A stretch of DNA of 64,000 nucleotides from Candidatus Leptovillus gracilis (GCA_016716065.1 JADJXA010000010.1:104148-168147); one strand, 5' to 3'. Shown: positions 47,200-56,336, numbered from the stretch's first letter. Numbers and translations: made by a program. The notes: a model not told the origin generated them from the sequence alone.

Positions 47200-48237
47200 C
47201 TAATAATCGAGTAGGACTTGAATGGTTTGCGCCGGTTGTTCGGCGATGAGGCGGTAGGCGGCGGCGGCCTGGCTCAGGGGAAAGCGATGGGTGATAAGTT
47301 GGGTGATGCGTTGGGCAGGTTGGCAGCGGGCTAATTGGGACCAGGCAATTTGCAGGCGGCGGGCGGAGGTCCAACGGCCGTGCCAGCGCGGCGCAATGTG
47401 GCTGACCTGGCTGCTAATAAGCTGCATGTGGCTGCGATGAAAATGGCCGCCTAATTGTAAACTGACCGGCTTTGTACCATACCAGGAACCGATGAGGACA
47501 CGGCCGTTAAAACCGGTCACCGCCACCGCCTGATCCAACGCCGCCGGATGGCCGGACAGCTCAAACGTCAGGTCGGCGCCGGGGTAAGGGCGATCTTGTT
47601 GCAGCGTCGCCAGCAAACTGGCGCTGGCGGCCGGCGCGGCCGGGTCCAGGCTGGCGTGCGCCCCCAGGCGTGTGGACCATTCGCGGCGCAGGGCATGGCG
47701 GTCGGCCGTCACCAGGCGGGCCAGGGGCATTTGCGCCAGCAGCGCCGTCGTCAGCAGGCCGACAATGCCCTGGCCAAACACCGCCACCTGCTCGCCGATC
47801 ATCGGCTGGCCGTCCATGAGGAAGGAGACGGCCGTTTCCATGTTGGGCAAAAAGACGGCCGCTGCTGCATCCAGGCCATTGGGCACGGGGATTAGCTCAT
47901 CGGGTGCGGCCAGAAAATGGCTCTCGTGGGGGTGGAAGGCAAATACCAGGCGGTCCAACCAGGCGGGGTCTACGGCCGTGCCAGTGGCAACCACCCGCCC
48001 CACGGCCGCATAACCATACTTTAGCGGATAGGCAAAAGCGCCGCTCAGGGCGCTGATGGTGGCGTCCAGGGGCACGTCGGCGGGCATCTGGCCGCGATAA
48101 ACCAGCATTTCCGTGCCAGGGCTGATGGCCGAGACCTCCGAGGCCACCAGCAGTTGGTGCGCCGCGGGGGCGGAGATGGTCTCCTCGCGGACCTCCACCA
48201 CGTAAGGGGCGGTGAACAACAGCGACTGCCTCTTCAT
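47200..48237 (-). CDS. MDR-superfamily dehydrogenase
   Basis: 345 residues, alcohol-dehydrogenase-like. GroES-type N-terminal domain with SAISPGTEMLVYRGQ, then a Rossmann fold with VFGQGIVGLL (NAD(P)-binding). Ordinary catalytic zinc cysteines are not obvious. The start ATG 48237 overlaps the stop of the RibA-RibD gene by four bases (ATGA), so it is coupled in the 50699-47200 operon. Its association with a GTP cyclohydrolase II/pyrimidine reductase fusion suggests a role in a flavin-, pterin- or deazaflavin-like pathway rather than alcohol metabolism; that is inference. Confidence 0.82.
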   Translation of the reverse strand: MKRQSLLFTAPYVVEVREETISAPAAHQLLVASEVSAISPGTEMLVYRGQMPADVPLDATISALSGAFAYPLKYGYAAVGRVVATGTAVDPAWLDRLVFAFHPHESHFLAAPDELIPVPNGLDAAAAVFLPNMETAVSFLMDGQPMIGEQVAVFGQGIVGLLTTALLAQMPLARLVTADRHALRREWSTRLGAHASLDPAAPAASASLLATLQQDRPYPGADLTFELSGHPAALDQAVAVTGFNGRVLIGSWYGTKPVSLQLGGHFHRSHMQLISSQVSHIAPRWHGRWTSARRLQIAWSQLARCQPAQRITQLITHRFPLSQAAAAYRLIAEQPAQTIQVLLDY

Positions 48238-49574
48238 CCGTCCTGCCAATCTATGTCGGCGACCAGCACGATGTCCTGGCCGAGTGTCTGGTAATGGGGG
48301 TGGCGCAGATGGGGCGAGGAACGGCCGTTGTGCCAGACCACATTTTCCACGGCGTGCAGCCCACCCACTAGCAGCGGCGCAATCGTCACCGCCACCCGGT
48401 CTGCGAGATGCAAATCGAGAAAACTGGTGATGACTCGCGCCCCGCCCTCTACCATTAGCGTTTGCACGCCCCGTTCGGCCAACTGTGCCAGGAGAACGGG
48501 CAAATCTACCCGGCCCAGAGGATCGGATGGCAGGGTAAAAAGCTGCGCCCCGGCGGCTTCTAGCGCCTGGCGGCGGGTAGGGTGAGCCTGGGCGGTGGTG
48601 GCAATCCAGGGAGGGCAATCCGGGTGGTGGCACAGGAGGTTGGCCGTCAGGGGGAAGCGTAAATGGCTGTCCAGCACAATGGGCTGGGGATTTTTGCCGG
48701 GGACCAAACGCACAGTCAGGTGGGGGTCATCGGCCAGGATGGTGTTGATACCCACCAGGATGGCGTCGTGTTGGGCGCGCAGGTGGTGGCAGAAGGCCAT
48801 AGATTGCGGCCCGCTGAGGGCCAGCGGTTGGCCGCGATAAGCGGTGATGGAGCCGTCCAGGCTTTGGGCGTAGCTGAGGGTGATGAAGGGACGGCCGTTG
48901 GGCCGGGCATTGGGGGGCATGGCGGGCAGGGTGGCGGGGGCACGGCCGTTTTGCCCATGCGCTGGCTCCAGATTGAGCAAGTGGCGCATCCGCTGGACTT
49001 TTGTTTGCAGGTAGGTCTGGTTTTCCGCCGTCACCTCAGTGGTCAGTGGCACGCGCGCCGTCACCTGGATGCCTTGCTGCTGCAGGCTTTCTATTTTGTC
49101 CGGGTTATTGGTGAGCAGCCGCACATTGCGCACGCCTAAGTCGCGCAGAATGAGGCCGGCGATGGTGTACTCACGGCCGTCGGCCTGGTGGCCCAACATC
49201 AGATTGGCGTCTACGGTGTCATAGCCCATATCTTGCAGGTTATAGGCGCGCAGCTTTTCGCCCAACCCAATCCCACGCCCCTCCTGGCGCAAATAGATGA
49301 TAACGCCGCTGCCATTGTCGGCGATGAGGCGCATGGCTCGCTGCAGCTGCGGGCCACAATCGCAGCGCAGCGACCCCAGCACATCGCCGGTGAAACATTC
49401 CGAATGGACGCGCACCAAGACGTTATCTTGTCCAGCCACATCGCCCATGATCAAGGCCAGATGCTCCTTTTGGTCCTGACTATTCGCATACAGGCAAAGC
49501 TGAAACTGCCCCACATCGGTGGGGATGCGGGCGCAAGCCTGCTGTTGGACGGTCACTTGTGTCATGGTCTCCAT
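48234..49574 (-). CDS. GTP cyclohydrolase II fused to RibD-type pyrimidine reductase
   Basis: 446 residues. The N-terminal half (about 1-195) is RibA-type GTP cyclohydrolase II: VRVHSECFTGDVLGSLRCDC with zinc cysteines, then YLRQEGRGIGL and TNNPDKIESL. The C-terminal half (about 230-446) is a RibD_C/DHFR-like reductase: PFITLSYAQSLDGSITA, HDAILVGINTILADDPHLTV and LMVEGGARVITSFL. Joining these two is an unusual order; classical RibA is fused to RibB and RibD carries a deaminase, which is absent here. ATG 49574, three bases from the deacetylase stop. The operon may serve a specialised branch from GTP. Confidence 0.88.
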   Translation of the reverse strand: METMTQVTVQQQACARIPTDVGQFQLCLYANSQDQKEHLALIMGDVAGQDNVLVRVHSECFTGDVLGSLRCDCGPQLQRAMRLIADNGSGVIIYLRQEGRGIGLGEKLRAYNLQDMGYDTVDANLMLGHQADGREYTIAGLILRDLGVRNVRLLTNNPDKIESLQQQGIQVTARVPLTTEVTAENQTYLQTKVQRMRHLLNLEPAHGQNGRAPATLPAMPPNARPNGRPFITLSYAQSLDGSITAYRGQPLALSGPQSMAFCHHLRAQHDAILVGINTILADDPHLTVRLVPGKNPQPIVLDSHLRFPLTANLLCHHPDCPPWIATTAQAHPTRRQALEAAGAQLFTLPSDPLGRVDLPVLLAQLAERGVQTLMVEGGARVITSFLDLHLADRVAVTIAPLLVGGLHAVENVVWHNGRSSPHLRHPHYQTLGQDIVLVADIDWQDG

Positions 49575-49577
49575 CTA

Positions 49578-50699
49578 TCAGGGTAGGGCATTGCCGCCGC
49601 GGGTGTTGCCCGGGTCTACCAGGGTGATAAATTCTGGCAGGGTGGTGGCGTGGCGAATACGCATCCGGCTCCATTCGTAGCGGTCGGTAAAGCCCTGCCA
49701 GCGGCCACCCTGGGTCGTCACCGCTCCCCAATAACCCACTTCCTGCAAAATAGCCATTGTGGTCTCATCGTAGCGGCCGGATGGGTAACAGAAATAGCGC
49801 GGCGTATAACCCAGGTGGGCGGCCAGCGTTTCTTGGGAACCCAACAATTGATAGATGACGAAGTCGCGGCTTTTGCCGCTGAGATCGGGGTGATTGCGGG
49901 AGTGGGACTCGATACGCATCCCGGCGGCGGCCATCTCTTTGAGCATATCCCAGGTCATGTAGCCGGGCAGCTCCCGGTCTACAAAATCGGTGATGACAAA
50001 AAAGGTGGCGGTGAAGCCGTAGGCTTGCAGGACGGGGAAGGCGTTTTGGTAGTTGTCCAGGTAGCCATCGTCGAAGGTGAGAATGACCGGTTTGTCGGGC
50101 AGGGTCAGTTCGTTGACAATAGCCAGCGATAAGTCGTAGAAATCAATCGGGGTGTAGCCATTTGCGGCCAGGTAGGCCATTTGCTGGCGGAACATCTCTG
50201 GCTCGGTGGAGAGATCGGTGCGGTAGATGTCGGCGTCGGCTGGGGGGGTGCTGAGGTAGTGGTACATCAGGATGGGCACGCGCAAGGTGCGGCTGTAGAT
50301 GCCCTGGGGCGTGGGCAAGGCTGGCGGCGGCCCGGCAATGAGCGACGACGCGATTGGCGGCATCGCTGTGGGTGATGCTGTCGGCATCGCTGTCGGCGAC
50401 AAAGTCGGCGTTTTTATGAGGGATGGTTCCGCCGTCATGGTGGCGATGGGGGAAGGCGGCGCTGTGCTTGGTGCAGGGGGAAGCAGAAGCGGCGTGGGGG
50501 AGGGCACGGCCGTTTCCCCGGCGGCGGTTGGCGCGGCGGTGAGCTGCGCCATCGCGCCTTCAGCCGCGCCGGTTTGGGTCTGGCAGGCTGTCAGCAGCAG
50601 CCCCGCCGCCAGCAAGCAGAGAAAGAGAAGGGCACGGCCGTTGTGCCATGCCCGGTAAATCGGTGCGACAGCGTCTTGCAATGTTGTGGGCAATATCAT
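49578..50699 (-). CDS. Lipoprotein polysaccharide deacetylase
   Basis: 373 residues from ATG 50699. N-terminal signal with lipobox LLLTAC (Cys about residue 38), a long Pro/Thr/Ala linker (to about 140), and an NodB-type deacetylase domain: ILTFDDGYLDNY (catalytic Asp pair), SHSRNHPDLS (zinc H-x3-H) and RYFCYPSGRYDE. It removes acetyl groups from a surface polysaccharide or peptidoglycan. It is the first gene of the operon with RibA-RibD and MDR genes, three bases apart, an unusual functional mix. The longer frame to 50927 overlaps the divergent sigma gene and is rejected. Confidence 0.88.
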   Translation of the reverse strand: MILPTTLQDAVAPIYRAWHNGRALLFLCLLAAGLLLTACQTQTGAAEGAMAQLTAAPTAAGETAVPSPTPLLLPPAPSTAPPSPIATMTAEPSLIKTPTLSPTAMPTASPTAMPPIASSLIAGPPPALPTPQGIYSRTLRVPILMYHYLSTPPADADIYRTDLSTEPEMFRQQMAYLAANGYTPIDFYDLSLAIVNELTLPDKPVILTFDDGYLDNYQNAFPVLQAYGFTATFFVITDFVDRELPGYMTWDMLKEMAAAGMRIESHSRNHPDLSGKSRDFVIYQLLGSQETLAAHLGYTPRYFCYPSGRYDETTMAILQEVGYWGAVTTQGGRWQGFTDRYEWSRMRIRHATTLPEFITLVDPGNTRGGNALP

Positions 50700-50883
50700 A
50701 AACAAGCAACGATAACGTACCGGCAAATCAGCGTCAAGAGCCACTCTGGTTTGTCTGCCAAATGTTAAGATTTCACCGGTGTGGAATAGATACCTGACAA
50801 GGTGGCAGAGAGGTGTGTGGGCGGTAGGCAGGTGTATATCCTTTTGGTATACTGCTGCCACACTGGTTAGCAGGAAGACCCAT

Positions 50884-51474
50884 GTGACAGAAAATCTTGA
50901 AGAATCAGAGTTAATTGAACGGGCCAAAACGGATAAAGAAGCCTTTGGCGTGTTATACGAACGGTATCAGGGCCGAATCTATAATTACGTGTATTACCGG
51001 ACCGGCAATGCAGCCGACGCGGAGGATTTAACGGCGCGCGTTTTTATGCGGGCGATGGCTCATATTGGGACTTATGAGGACAAAGGGCTGCCATTTTCCG
51101 CCTGGTTGTATCGCATTGCCCACAATCTGGTAGCAAATTGGCACCGTGACCGCAGCCGACGGCCGTTAATCGCCTTAGACGACATCGCCCAATGGCACAT
51201 GGGCGATGCTGATCCTGAATTCACGGCGCAGTTGTCCGAGGATCAAGATGCGCTGCTGCAGGCAATCCGACGCCTGCCGGCCGAACGCCAGGAGATGCTC
51301 ATTCTAAAATTTGTCGAGCGCCTGCCCAATGCCGAAATTGGCGAAATCATGGGGCGCAGCGAAGGGGCCATTAAATCATTATACCACCGCACCTTGTTGT
51401 CCCTGCGTGAAGAGTTTAAGGACCAGCACCCACAGCCAGCAAAACGCCGCGCCCTTTTTAGCCGCCTGCGCTGA
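50884..51474 (+). CDS. ECF-type sigma factor without adjacent anti-sigma
   Basis: 196 residues from GTG 50884 (preceded by AGGAAGACCCAT). Region 2: FGVLYERYQGRIYNYVYYRT, DAEDLTARVFMRAMAHI, FSAWLYRIAHNLVANWHRDR; region 4: LPAERQEMLILKFVERLPNA and GRSEGAIKSLYHRTLLSLRE. These match ECF factors of the group with strong region 2/4 only. Unlike 26499, no anti-sigma gene follows. A possible -10 TATACT with extended TGG lies at about 50846. Divergent from the deacetylase lipoprotein. Confidence 0.9.
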   Translation: MTENLEESELIERAKTDKEAFGVLYERYQGRIYNYVYYRTGNAADAEDLTARVFMRAMAHIGTYEDKGLPFSAWLYRIAHNLVANWHRDRSRRPLIALDDIAQWHMGDADPEFTAQLSEDQDALLQAIRRLPAERQEMLILKFVERLPNAEIGEIMGRSEGAIKSLYHRTLLSLREEFKDQHPQPAKRRALFSRLR

Positions 51475-51510
51475 TCAAAGATCAGACCGGTTTGGCAAGC
51501 CATTGAAGTC

Positions 51511-51717
51511 CAGCAGTTCTCAATTTGTCATGGTGCATGGTAGGGGCGAGACGGCGCGCGCAGAAAACAGCCGCAGCGGACGACTTTTCCCGCGCCGTCT
51601 CGCCCCATAGGACCCAAAGAGCGGCGAGACAAGCGGGAGGCAAGGCATTGGTGATTGGCAAAGACGTTGCGCCGCCTGTCCCGCCCCTACGGCTGGATTG
51701 CAAATTGAGAACTGCTG
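51511..51717. mobile_element. 207-bp MITE-like composite palindrome
   Basis: Perfect 17-bp outer inverted repeats CAGCAGTTCTCAATTTG (51511-51527) and CAAATTGAGAACTGCTG (51701-51717). Inside are perfect 16-bp arms GGGGCGAGACGGCGCG (51543-51558) and CGCGCCGTCTCGCCCC (51591-51606), plus a second partial palindrome ending CCCGCCCCTAC. No ORF. Confidence 0.7.
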
Positions 51718-51815
51718 ATTAAAGCCATTACCAGTTGGCGCTATTACATATCAGATGTAAAATCCCGGAATTATTCATAAAACTCTTAATTTAATATGAA
51801 ATTGTATATTTTGGA

Positions 51816-51844
51816 TTGCTGCTGAAACGGGATTATGTTAGAAT
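51816..51844 (+). promoter_or_regulatory. Promoter of the oxidase-cluster membrane protein
   Basis: TTGCTG (51816-51821), 17 bases, TAGAAT (51839-51844), in an AT-rich region; about 130 bases before the TTG start at 51976. Confidence 0.55.
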
Positions 51845-51975
51845 GCCGGGGCGATTGTGGATAAGTTCACAATCATTTAAGGGTCGGAACATGTTCTGAT
51901 CATTCAGCGGCTTGGGGACGTAATCCATCATGATGCAGTCCATCATTCGGCGCAATTGCAACAGGAGAGGACCTC

Positions 51976-52746
51976 TTGAACAAATCGGAATCAGCGAGAA
52001 ACTGGCTTATTATTTTGGCGCTTCTGATCGTGACCGGGGTGGTAACGGCCGTATGGCCTTTATTAAGCCTGAACCTGGGCATCTCCTTTGGTTTTGGTCC
52101 CAACCGGCCGTCCGTGGAGCAGCCCGGTATTGTGTTCCCGGTCCCGGCGTTTCTGGTTGAGCAGTTAGGCACACAACTAACGCTGAGCAGTTTCCAGGTA
52201 TTTGTGGCCTTTGTTGTCATTCTGGTCTCGGTGGTCATCACCACCCTTGTGGTTGGGGCGATTTTGTCCTTTTTGATTCGGGCGTTGTCTAAGTCAGCAA
52301 CGGCCGTTACCACCGGCGAAACCTACCAAAAAGCGACAGCTTCCCTGGATAAACGACAGCAAGAAAAACTGGCAGCTCATCGCGCCCGCAGCCCTAAGCC
52401 AAACGCCCCCGGCGGATACACCTATCAGCTAGACCCTGTTAGCTTTTCTCTGGTTATCCTGCTCTTTGTGGCCCTAGTAGGGACCCTGCTGTATGCTGAA
52501 TTTGCCCCATCCGGTGAATTTGTCTTGTTTGGGCAGACGTTTTCTACCGCCACACCCATCCTCATCATTCTGTTCGTCATTACCATCCCCATTTTAGCCT
52601 GGCGCGTTCGCGGACACCGGCTAACGGCCGTTGCCGAAAAAGACCACGCCCCCATTCCCTGGGACTTCATCGCCGTGTTGGTAGCTGGCTTGCTCATTGT
52701 CGGCGTTGGGGTTGGGCTGATGATGTTCCTCAACAACTCTGCCTGA
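51976..52746 (+). CDS. Multi-pass membrane protein upstream of cytochrome oxidase
   Basis: 256 residues with about five membrane helices (for example LIILALLIVTGVVTAVWPL, FVAFVVILVSVVITTLVVGAI, FSLVILLFVALVGTLLY, PILIILFVITIPILAW and FIAVLVAGLLIVGVGVGLMM) and a charged cytoplasmic loop (about 115-145). I do not recognise a family. It opens the plus-strand oxidase cluster, so an assembly or accessory role is possible. Start TTG 51976, set by ACAGGAGAGGACC six bases upstream. Confidence 0.75.
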   Translation: MNKSESARNWLIILALLIVTGVVTAVWPLLSLNLGISFGFGPNRPSVEQPGIVFPVPAFLVEQLGTQLTLSSFQVFVAFVVILVSVVITTLVVGAILSFLIRALSKSATAVTTGETYQKATASLDKRQQEKLAAHRARSPKPNAPGGYTYQLDPVSFSLVILLFVALVGTLLYAEFAPSGEFVLFGQTFSTATPILIILFVITIPILAWRVRGHRLTAVAEKDHAPIPWDFIAVLVAGLLIVGVGVGLMMFLNNSA

Positions 52747-52747
52747 C

Positions 52748-52862
52748 AGCACTGTTCAGTATCCAGTGTTCGGTGTTCGGTATGTGTTTTCAAGGAGTAG
52801 AGGCTGCTAAATACGGATCACTGAATACCGGTTAGTGAACACAGAACACTGAATACAGTCTT
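52748..52862. repeat. Family A repeat, both orientations
   Basis: CACTGTTCAGTATCCAGTGTT and reverse GAACACAGAACACTGAATAC between the membrane protein and ctaC. Confidence 0.8.
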
Positions 52863-53135
52863 CTGTTCACCGGTCCTTACCTTCGTCAAAAACCTGGCTG
52901 AACTGACGTTTATTGGTTGTTTTAGAAGCAGCGCGGTTTTCACAATCGTTCTGCCTGTCAGAAAAACGCCAACATCTGTCAGTTGATAGGCCTGAATCAA
53001 ACCAATCACATTTCCAAATTTAGCGCCTGGGAAAAAGCCTCTGATCACCAATCTGAGCGCCCGTTTCCAGGCCGAACAAGCTCAATAGGTCATCCTATTG
53101 GTCTGCCTGTTTGCCAAACCGCAAGGTATATTCAC
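52863..53135. other. Leader region of the oxidase genes
   Basis: About 270 bases upstream of ctaC with no supported ORF. The frame open from 52983 lacks protein-like features and a ribosome-binding site. No strong terminator or promoter was recognised. Confidence 0.4.
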
Positions 53136-54206
53136 ATGGGTAAAAGAAAACATTATATCGCAGTCGCGGTCCTGATTGTTTTAACCACGCTCGTTCTCCG
53201 CTTTTTTATCTTGGGCCCGCTGTACGTTTTGCCAACCGCCGCCAGCAGCGAGGCCGGCCCCATTGACGCCATGTTCGACGCCCACTTCTGGCTGATCTCC
53301 TTTCTGTTTGCCCTGATCATGGTTTTTATGCTCTATTCCGCGGTGGTTTTCCGCCGTAAACCGGGCGATGAAGAAATGGGAACATACGTACACGGCCACA
53401 CCGGGCTAGAGATTGCCTGGACCTTCATTCCCACCGTGTTCGTCATCGGTTTTGGCATTTGGGGGGCTGTTACTCTCAACGCCCTGACAGCCCCGAACCC
53501 CGAAGAAATGACGATTCGCGTCTGGGGGCAGCAGTGGGCCTGGTTGTTTGAATACCCGCAGCAAGAGGGCATCACCGCGCCAGAACTGATTTTACCAATC
53601 AATCAACCCATCGTTTTAGAAATGGAATCACGGGATGTTTTGCATTCTTTCTGGATTCCTGAGTTTCGGGTGAAACAAGATTTGCTGCCAGGGCGTAAAA
53701 CCTTTCTGCGAATCACGGCCACCGAGTTAGGCGACTATAAGCTGCTCTGCGCCGAAATTTGTGGCTTACAGCACACCACCATGGTGGCCGATGTGCGCGT
53801 CGTAAGCCAAAGCGAGTTCGTGGCCTGGGCCGACGAGCGCATGGGTGGTCCGGCCTATGCGGAGATGACGCCGGCCGAACGCGGCGAAATCTGGTATACG
53901 GAATATGGCTGCCTGGCCTGCCACAGCCTGGATGGCCGGGATATGGCCGGACCAACATGGTTGGGGCTTTATGGTCATGAAGCTCAACTTGCCGATGGCA
54001 CGGCCGTTCCCGTAGACGACGATTACCTCCGGGAATCTATTGTCAACCCCAACCTTAAGCTAGTCGCCGGTTACAATGCCGACGTCATGCCGCAAAACTT
54101 TGGCGAACGCATGGCCGAAAAAGAAGCGCAAATCCTGGCCGCCGAAGGCATAAGCATAGACACCATCGCCGACCTCATCGCCTTCATCCAAACCATCCAG
54201 GAATAA
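53136..54206 (+). CDS. ctaC: Cytochrome c oxidase subunit II with fused cytochrome c (caa3 type)
   Basis: 356 residues. An N-terminal signal-like helix, a second membrane helix (HFWLISFLFALIMVFMLYSA), a CuA domain with DVLHSFWIPEF, LLCAEICGLQH and the Met ligand, and a C-terminal cytochrome c domain (about 245-356) with heme motif CLACHS and axial Met in ADVMPQNF. It passes electrons from the cytochrome to CuA and then to subunit I. ATG 53136 after GCAAGG. First of the oxidase genes 53136-58916. Confidence 0.96.
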   Translation: MGKRKHYIAVAVLIVLTTLVLRFFILGPLYVLPTAASSEAGPIDAMFDAHFWLISFLFALIMVFMLYSAVVFRRKPGDEEMGTYVHGHTGLEIAWTFIPTVFVIGFGIWGAVTLNALTAPNPEEMTIRVWGQQWAWLFEYPQQEGITAPELILPINQPIVLEMESRDVLHSFWIPEFRVKQDLLPGRKTFLRITATELGDYKLLCAEICGLQHTTMVADVRVVSQSEFVAWADERMGGPAYAEMTPAERGEIWYTEYGCLACHSLDGRDMAGPTWLGLYGHEAQLADGTAVPVDDDYLRESIVNPNLKLVAGYNADVMPQNFGERMAEKEAQILAAEGISIDTIADLIAFIQTIQE

Positions 54207-54237
54207 CAGAGCCAACACCAGGTTCTGGAGGACATTT

Positions 54238-56100
54238 ATGAGAACGTTAGGCATCATCTTTACCTCTGGGTACATACGCGGCCTGATCGGTCAGGCCATC
54301 TTTACCTTCGCCGGTATTGGCCTGGTAGGCGGCGTCCGCACGGCTTTAGGGCTAGAGCCGAATGTGGAACCAGGCGTCGTCCTGGGATCTGTTCTGGGCA
54401 TTATCGGCTTTTTACTCTTTGCCGGCGTCCTCACCGATTGGCTCAAATGGATCGTTGGCAAAAAAACGCCACTGCGGCACGGCACGCCGCCCGGTAAACC
54501 AGAATGGTCCCGTTATGTCAATGTAGACTATAACCACAAGGTCATCGGCATCCAATACGGCTTCACCAGCCTGTTTGTCCTGTTGGTGGGTGGCATTTTC
54601 GCCCTCACATTCCGGCTGGAACTTTCGCAGCCAGGGGTGCAGTTCCTGGCAAACGACACATACAACACCCTGTTTAGCGCCCACGGCATAGTCATGATCG
54701 CCAGCATCCTATTGGGCGTTGGCGCCATGATCAATTACCTGGTTCCCCTGATGATTGGCGCATCGGACATGGCTTTCCCCCGACTCAACGCCTTTAGCTA
54801 CTGGGTGGGTGTCCCGGCCATTATGCTGATCCTGGCCGGCATGGTTGTGGGGGGATGGGACACCGGTTGGGTGGCGTATCCGCCGCTCAGCTTCCGCGCA
54901 CCGCTGGGGGTCGTTCTCTTTTTAATGGGCTTCTATTTGAACGGCCTTTCTTCCATTGCCAGCTCCATCAACTTGCTGGTGACAGTTTCCTTTATGCGCG
55001 CACCGGGCATGTCCTTGTTCCGTATGCCCATTTTTGTGTGGGCGGCCGTCGCCACCTCCCTCATCCAGTTTACCGCCACCCAAACAGTTGGTGTGGCCCT
55101 GACCCTGAATGTGATGGAGCGCGTGGCCGGGCTGACCTTCTTTGATCCGGCCGGCGGCGGCGACCCTGTTTTGTACCAACATCTGTTCTGGTTCTATTCC
55201 CATCCGGTGGTATATGTGTTTGTGCTGCCGGGGTTGGGCATCATCAGTGAACTGCTGCCGGTGTTCTCGCGTAAGCCGCTGTTTGGCTACAAATGGATTG
55301 CGCTGTCCAGTCTGGGCATTGCCTTTGTCGGCTTCCTGGTGTGGGCGCACCACATGTTCACCTCCGGCATGAACGACGCTCTGCGCATCCCTTTTATGAT
55401 GGCGACCATGTTTGTGGCGATTCCCACCGGCGTGAAGTTCTTTAGCTGGATAGCCACCATGTGGGAAGGCAAACTGACTTTTGAAACGCCGATGTTGTTT
55501 GTGCTGGGCGCGATCTCCGTCTTTTTGATTGGCGGCGTTACCGGTCCGATTTTAGGGACCATCCCTACCGATTTGCACCTGCACGACAGCTATTGGGTGG
55601 TGGGCCATTTCCATGCGACGATGTTTGGCGGCTTCGTTTTTCCGTTCTTTGCCGCCATTTATTATTGGTTCCCCAAAATTTCAGGGCGCATGTACAACGA
55701 GGCTTTAGGTAAGCTGCATTTCTGGCTGATGGTCCCCGGTTTTTGGGTGATGAGCCTGGGGCAAATGCAAATTGGCTTGTTGGGTATGCGCCGCCGCATC
55801 TCCGATTATGATCCGGCTTTGGGCATACAAGGGACGCAGGTACTCATTACTATTGCGGCTCTGGTCATCGGCTGGTCGGTGATTATTATGTTGTATAACC
55901 TGATCAGCAGCGCCCGGTCCAGGGAGATGGCGGTTACCAATCCGTGGGGGTCCCGCTCGCCGGAGTGGCAGATTCCTTATCCTGTGCCGGAATTTAACTA
56001 CGATGCCCCATTTGAGGTGGTCGGCGACCCCTACGATTATGGTCTGGTTGGCTCCAGGTATGTACAGATGCAGCCGGCGCCGGCTCCGGCTGGGGATTAG
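54238..56100 (+). CDS. ctaD: Cytochrome c oxidase subunit I (A2-type heme-copper oxidase)
   Basis: 620 residues with twelve core helices plus an N-terminal extension carrying two hydrophobic segments. Heme and copper ligands: FSAHGIVMI (low-spin heme), FWFYSHPVVYVFVLPG (CuB His, cross-linked Tyr; the Glu of the D-pathway is replaced, YS upstream), VWAHHMFTSG (CuB), DSYWVVGHFHATMFGG (heme a and a3), and the K-channel motif IPTGVKFFSW. The YSHPxVY pattern defines type A2 oxidases, as in Rhodothermus caa3. ATG 54238 after TCTGGAGGACATTT. Confidence 0.97.
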   Translation: MRTLGIIFTSGYIRGLIGQAIFTFAGIGLVGGVRTALGLEPNVEPGVVLGSVLGIIGFLLFAGVLTDWLKWIVGKKTPLRHGTPPGKPEWSRYVNVDYNHKVIGIQYGFTSLFVLLVGGIFALTFRLELSQPGVQFLANDTYNTLFSAHGIVMIASILLGVGAMINYLVPLMIGASDMAFPRLNAFSYWVGVPAIMLILAGMVVGGWDTGWVAYPPLSFRAPLGVVLFLMGFYLNGLSSIASSINLLVTVSFMRAPGMSLFRMPIFVWAAVATSLIQFTATQTVGVALTLNVMERVAGLTFFDPAGGGDPVLYQHLFWFYSHPVVYVFVLPGLGIISELLPVFSRKPLFGYKWIALSSLGIAFVGFLVWAHHMFTSGMNDALRIPFMMATMFVAIPTGVKFFSWIATMWEGKLTFETPMLFVLGAISVFLIGGVTGPILGTIPTDLHLHDSYWVVGHFHATMFGGFVFPFFAAIYYWFPKISGRMYNEALGKLHFWLMVPGFWVMSLGQMQIGLLGMRRRISDYDPALGIQGTQVLITIAALVIGWSVIIMLYNLISSARSREMAVTNPWGSRSPEWQIPYPVPEFNYDAPFEVVGDPYDYGLVGSRYVQMQPAPAPAGD

Positions 56101-56135
56101 CCTAACATACTGGCGACTAACGCGAGGAGTGTGAC

Positions 56136-56336
56136 GTGGAATTACAAAAGAAAGCAGCCTGGCGGCAGGGCAATATCGTTGCCATTTTATTGGTCGTTTT
56201 AACGATCATAGAATTTGTGATTGCCATTGTGAATGGCTCGGCCGTTTTTCTGTTTATTGTGGCCTTGATTAAAGCGGCGATTATTGTGCAGGTGTTTATG
56301 CACGTCTATCGGTTGTGGCGCGCGGAGGAGCATTGA
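56136..56336 (+). CDS. Cytochrome c oxidase subunit IV
   Basis: 66 residues, two helices (VAILLVVLTIIEFVIAIVNG and FLFIVALIKAAIIVQVFMHV), small subunit of the caa3 oxidase. The family's His in the second helix and charged C-terminus are present. GTG start at 56136 with GCGAGGAGTGTGAC upstream. The stop overlaps the subunit III start (TGATG). Confidence 0.9.
   Translation: MELQKKAAWRQGNIVAILLVVLTIIEFVIAIVNGSAVFLFIVALIKAAIIVQVFMHVYRLWRAEEH

Larger units (their letters stand above)
51475..51975. other. 500-bp gap with MITE-like palindrome and promoter
   Basis: Contains the composite element 51511-51717, an AT-rich stretch (51760-51815), the promoter 51816-51844 and the ribosome-binding site AGGAGAGG of the next gene. 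No protein gene supported. Confidence 0.6.
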
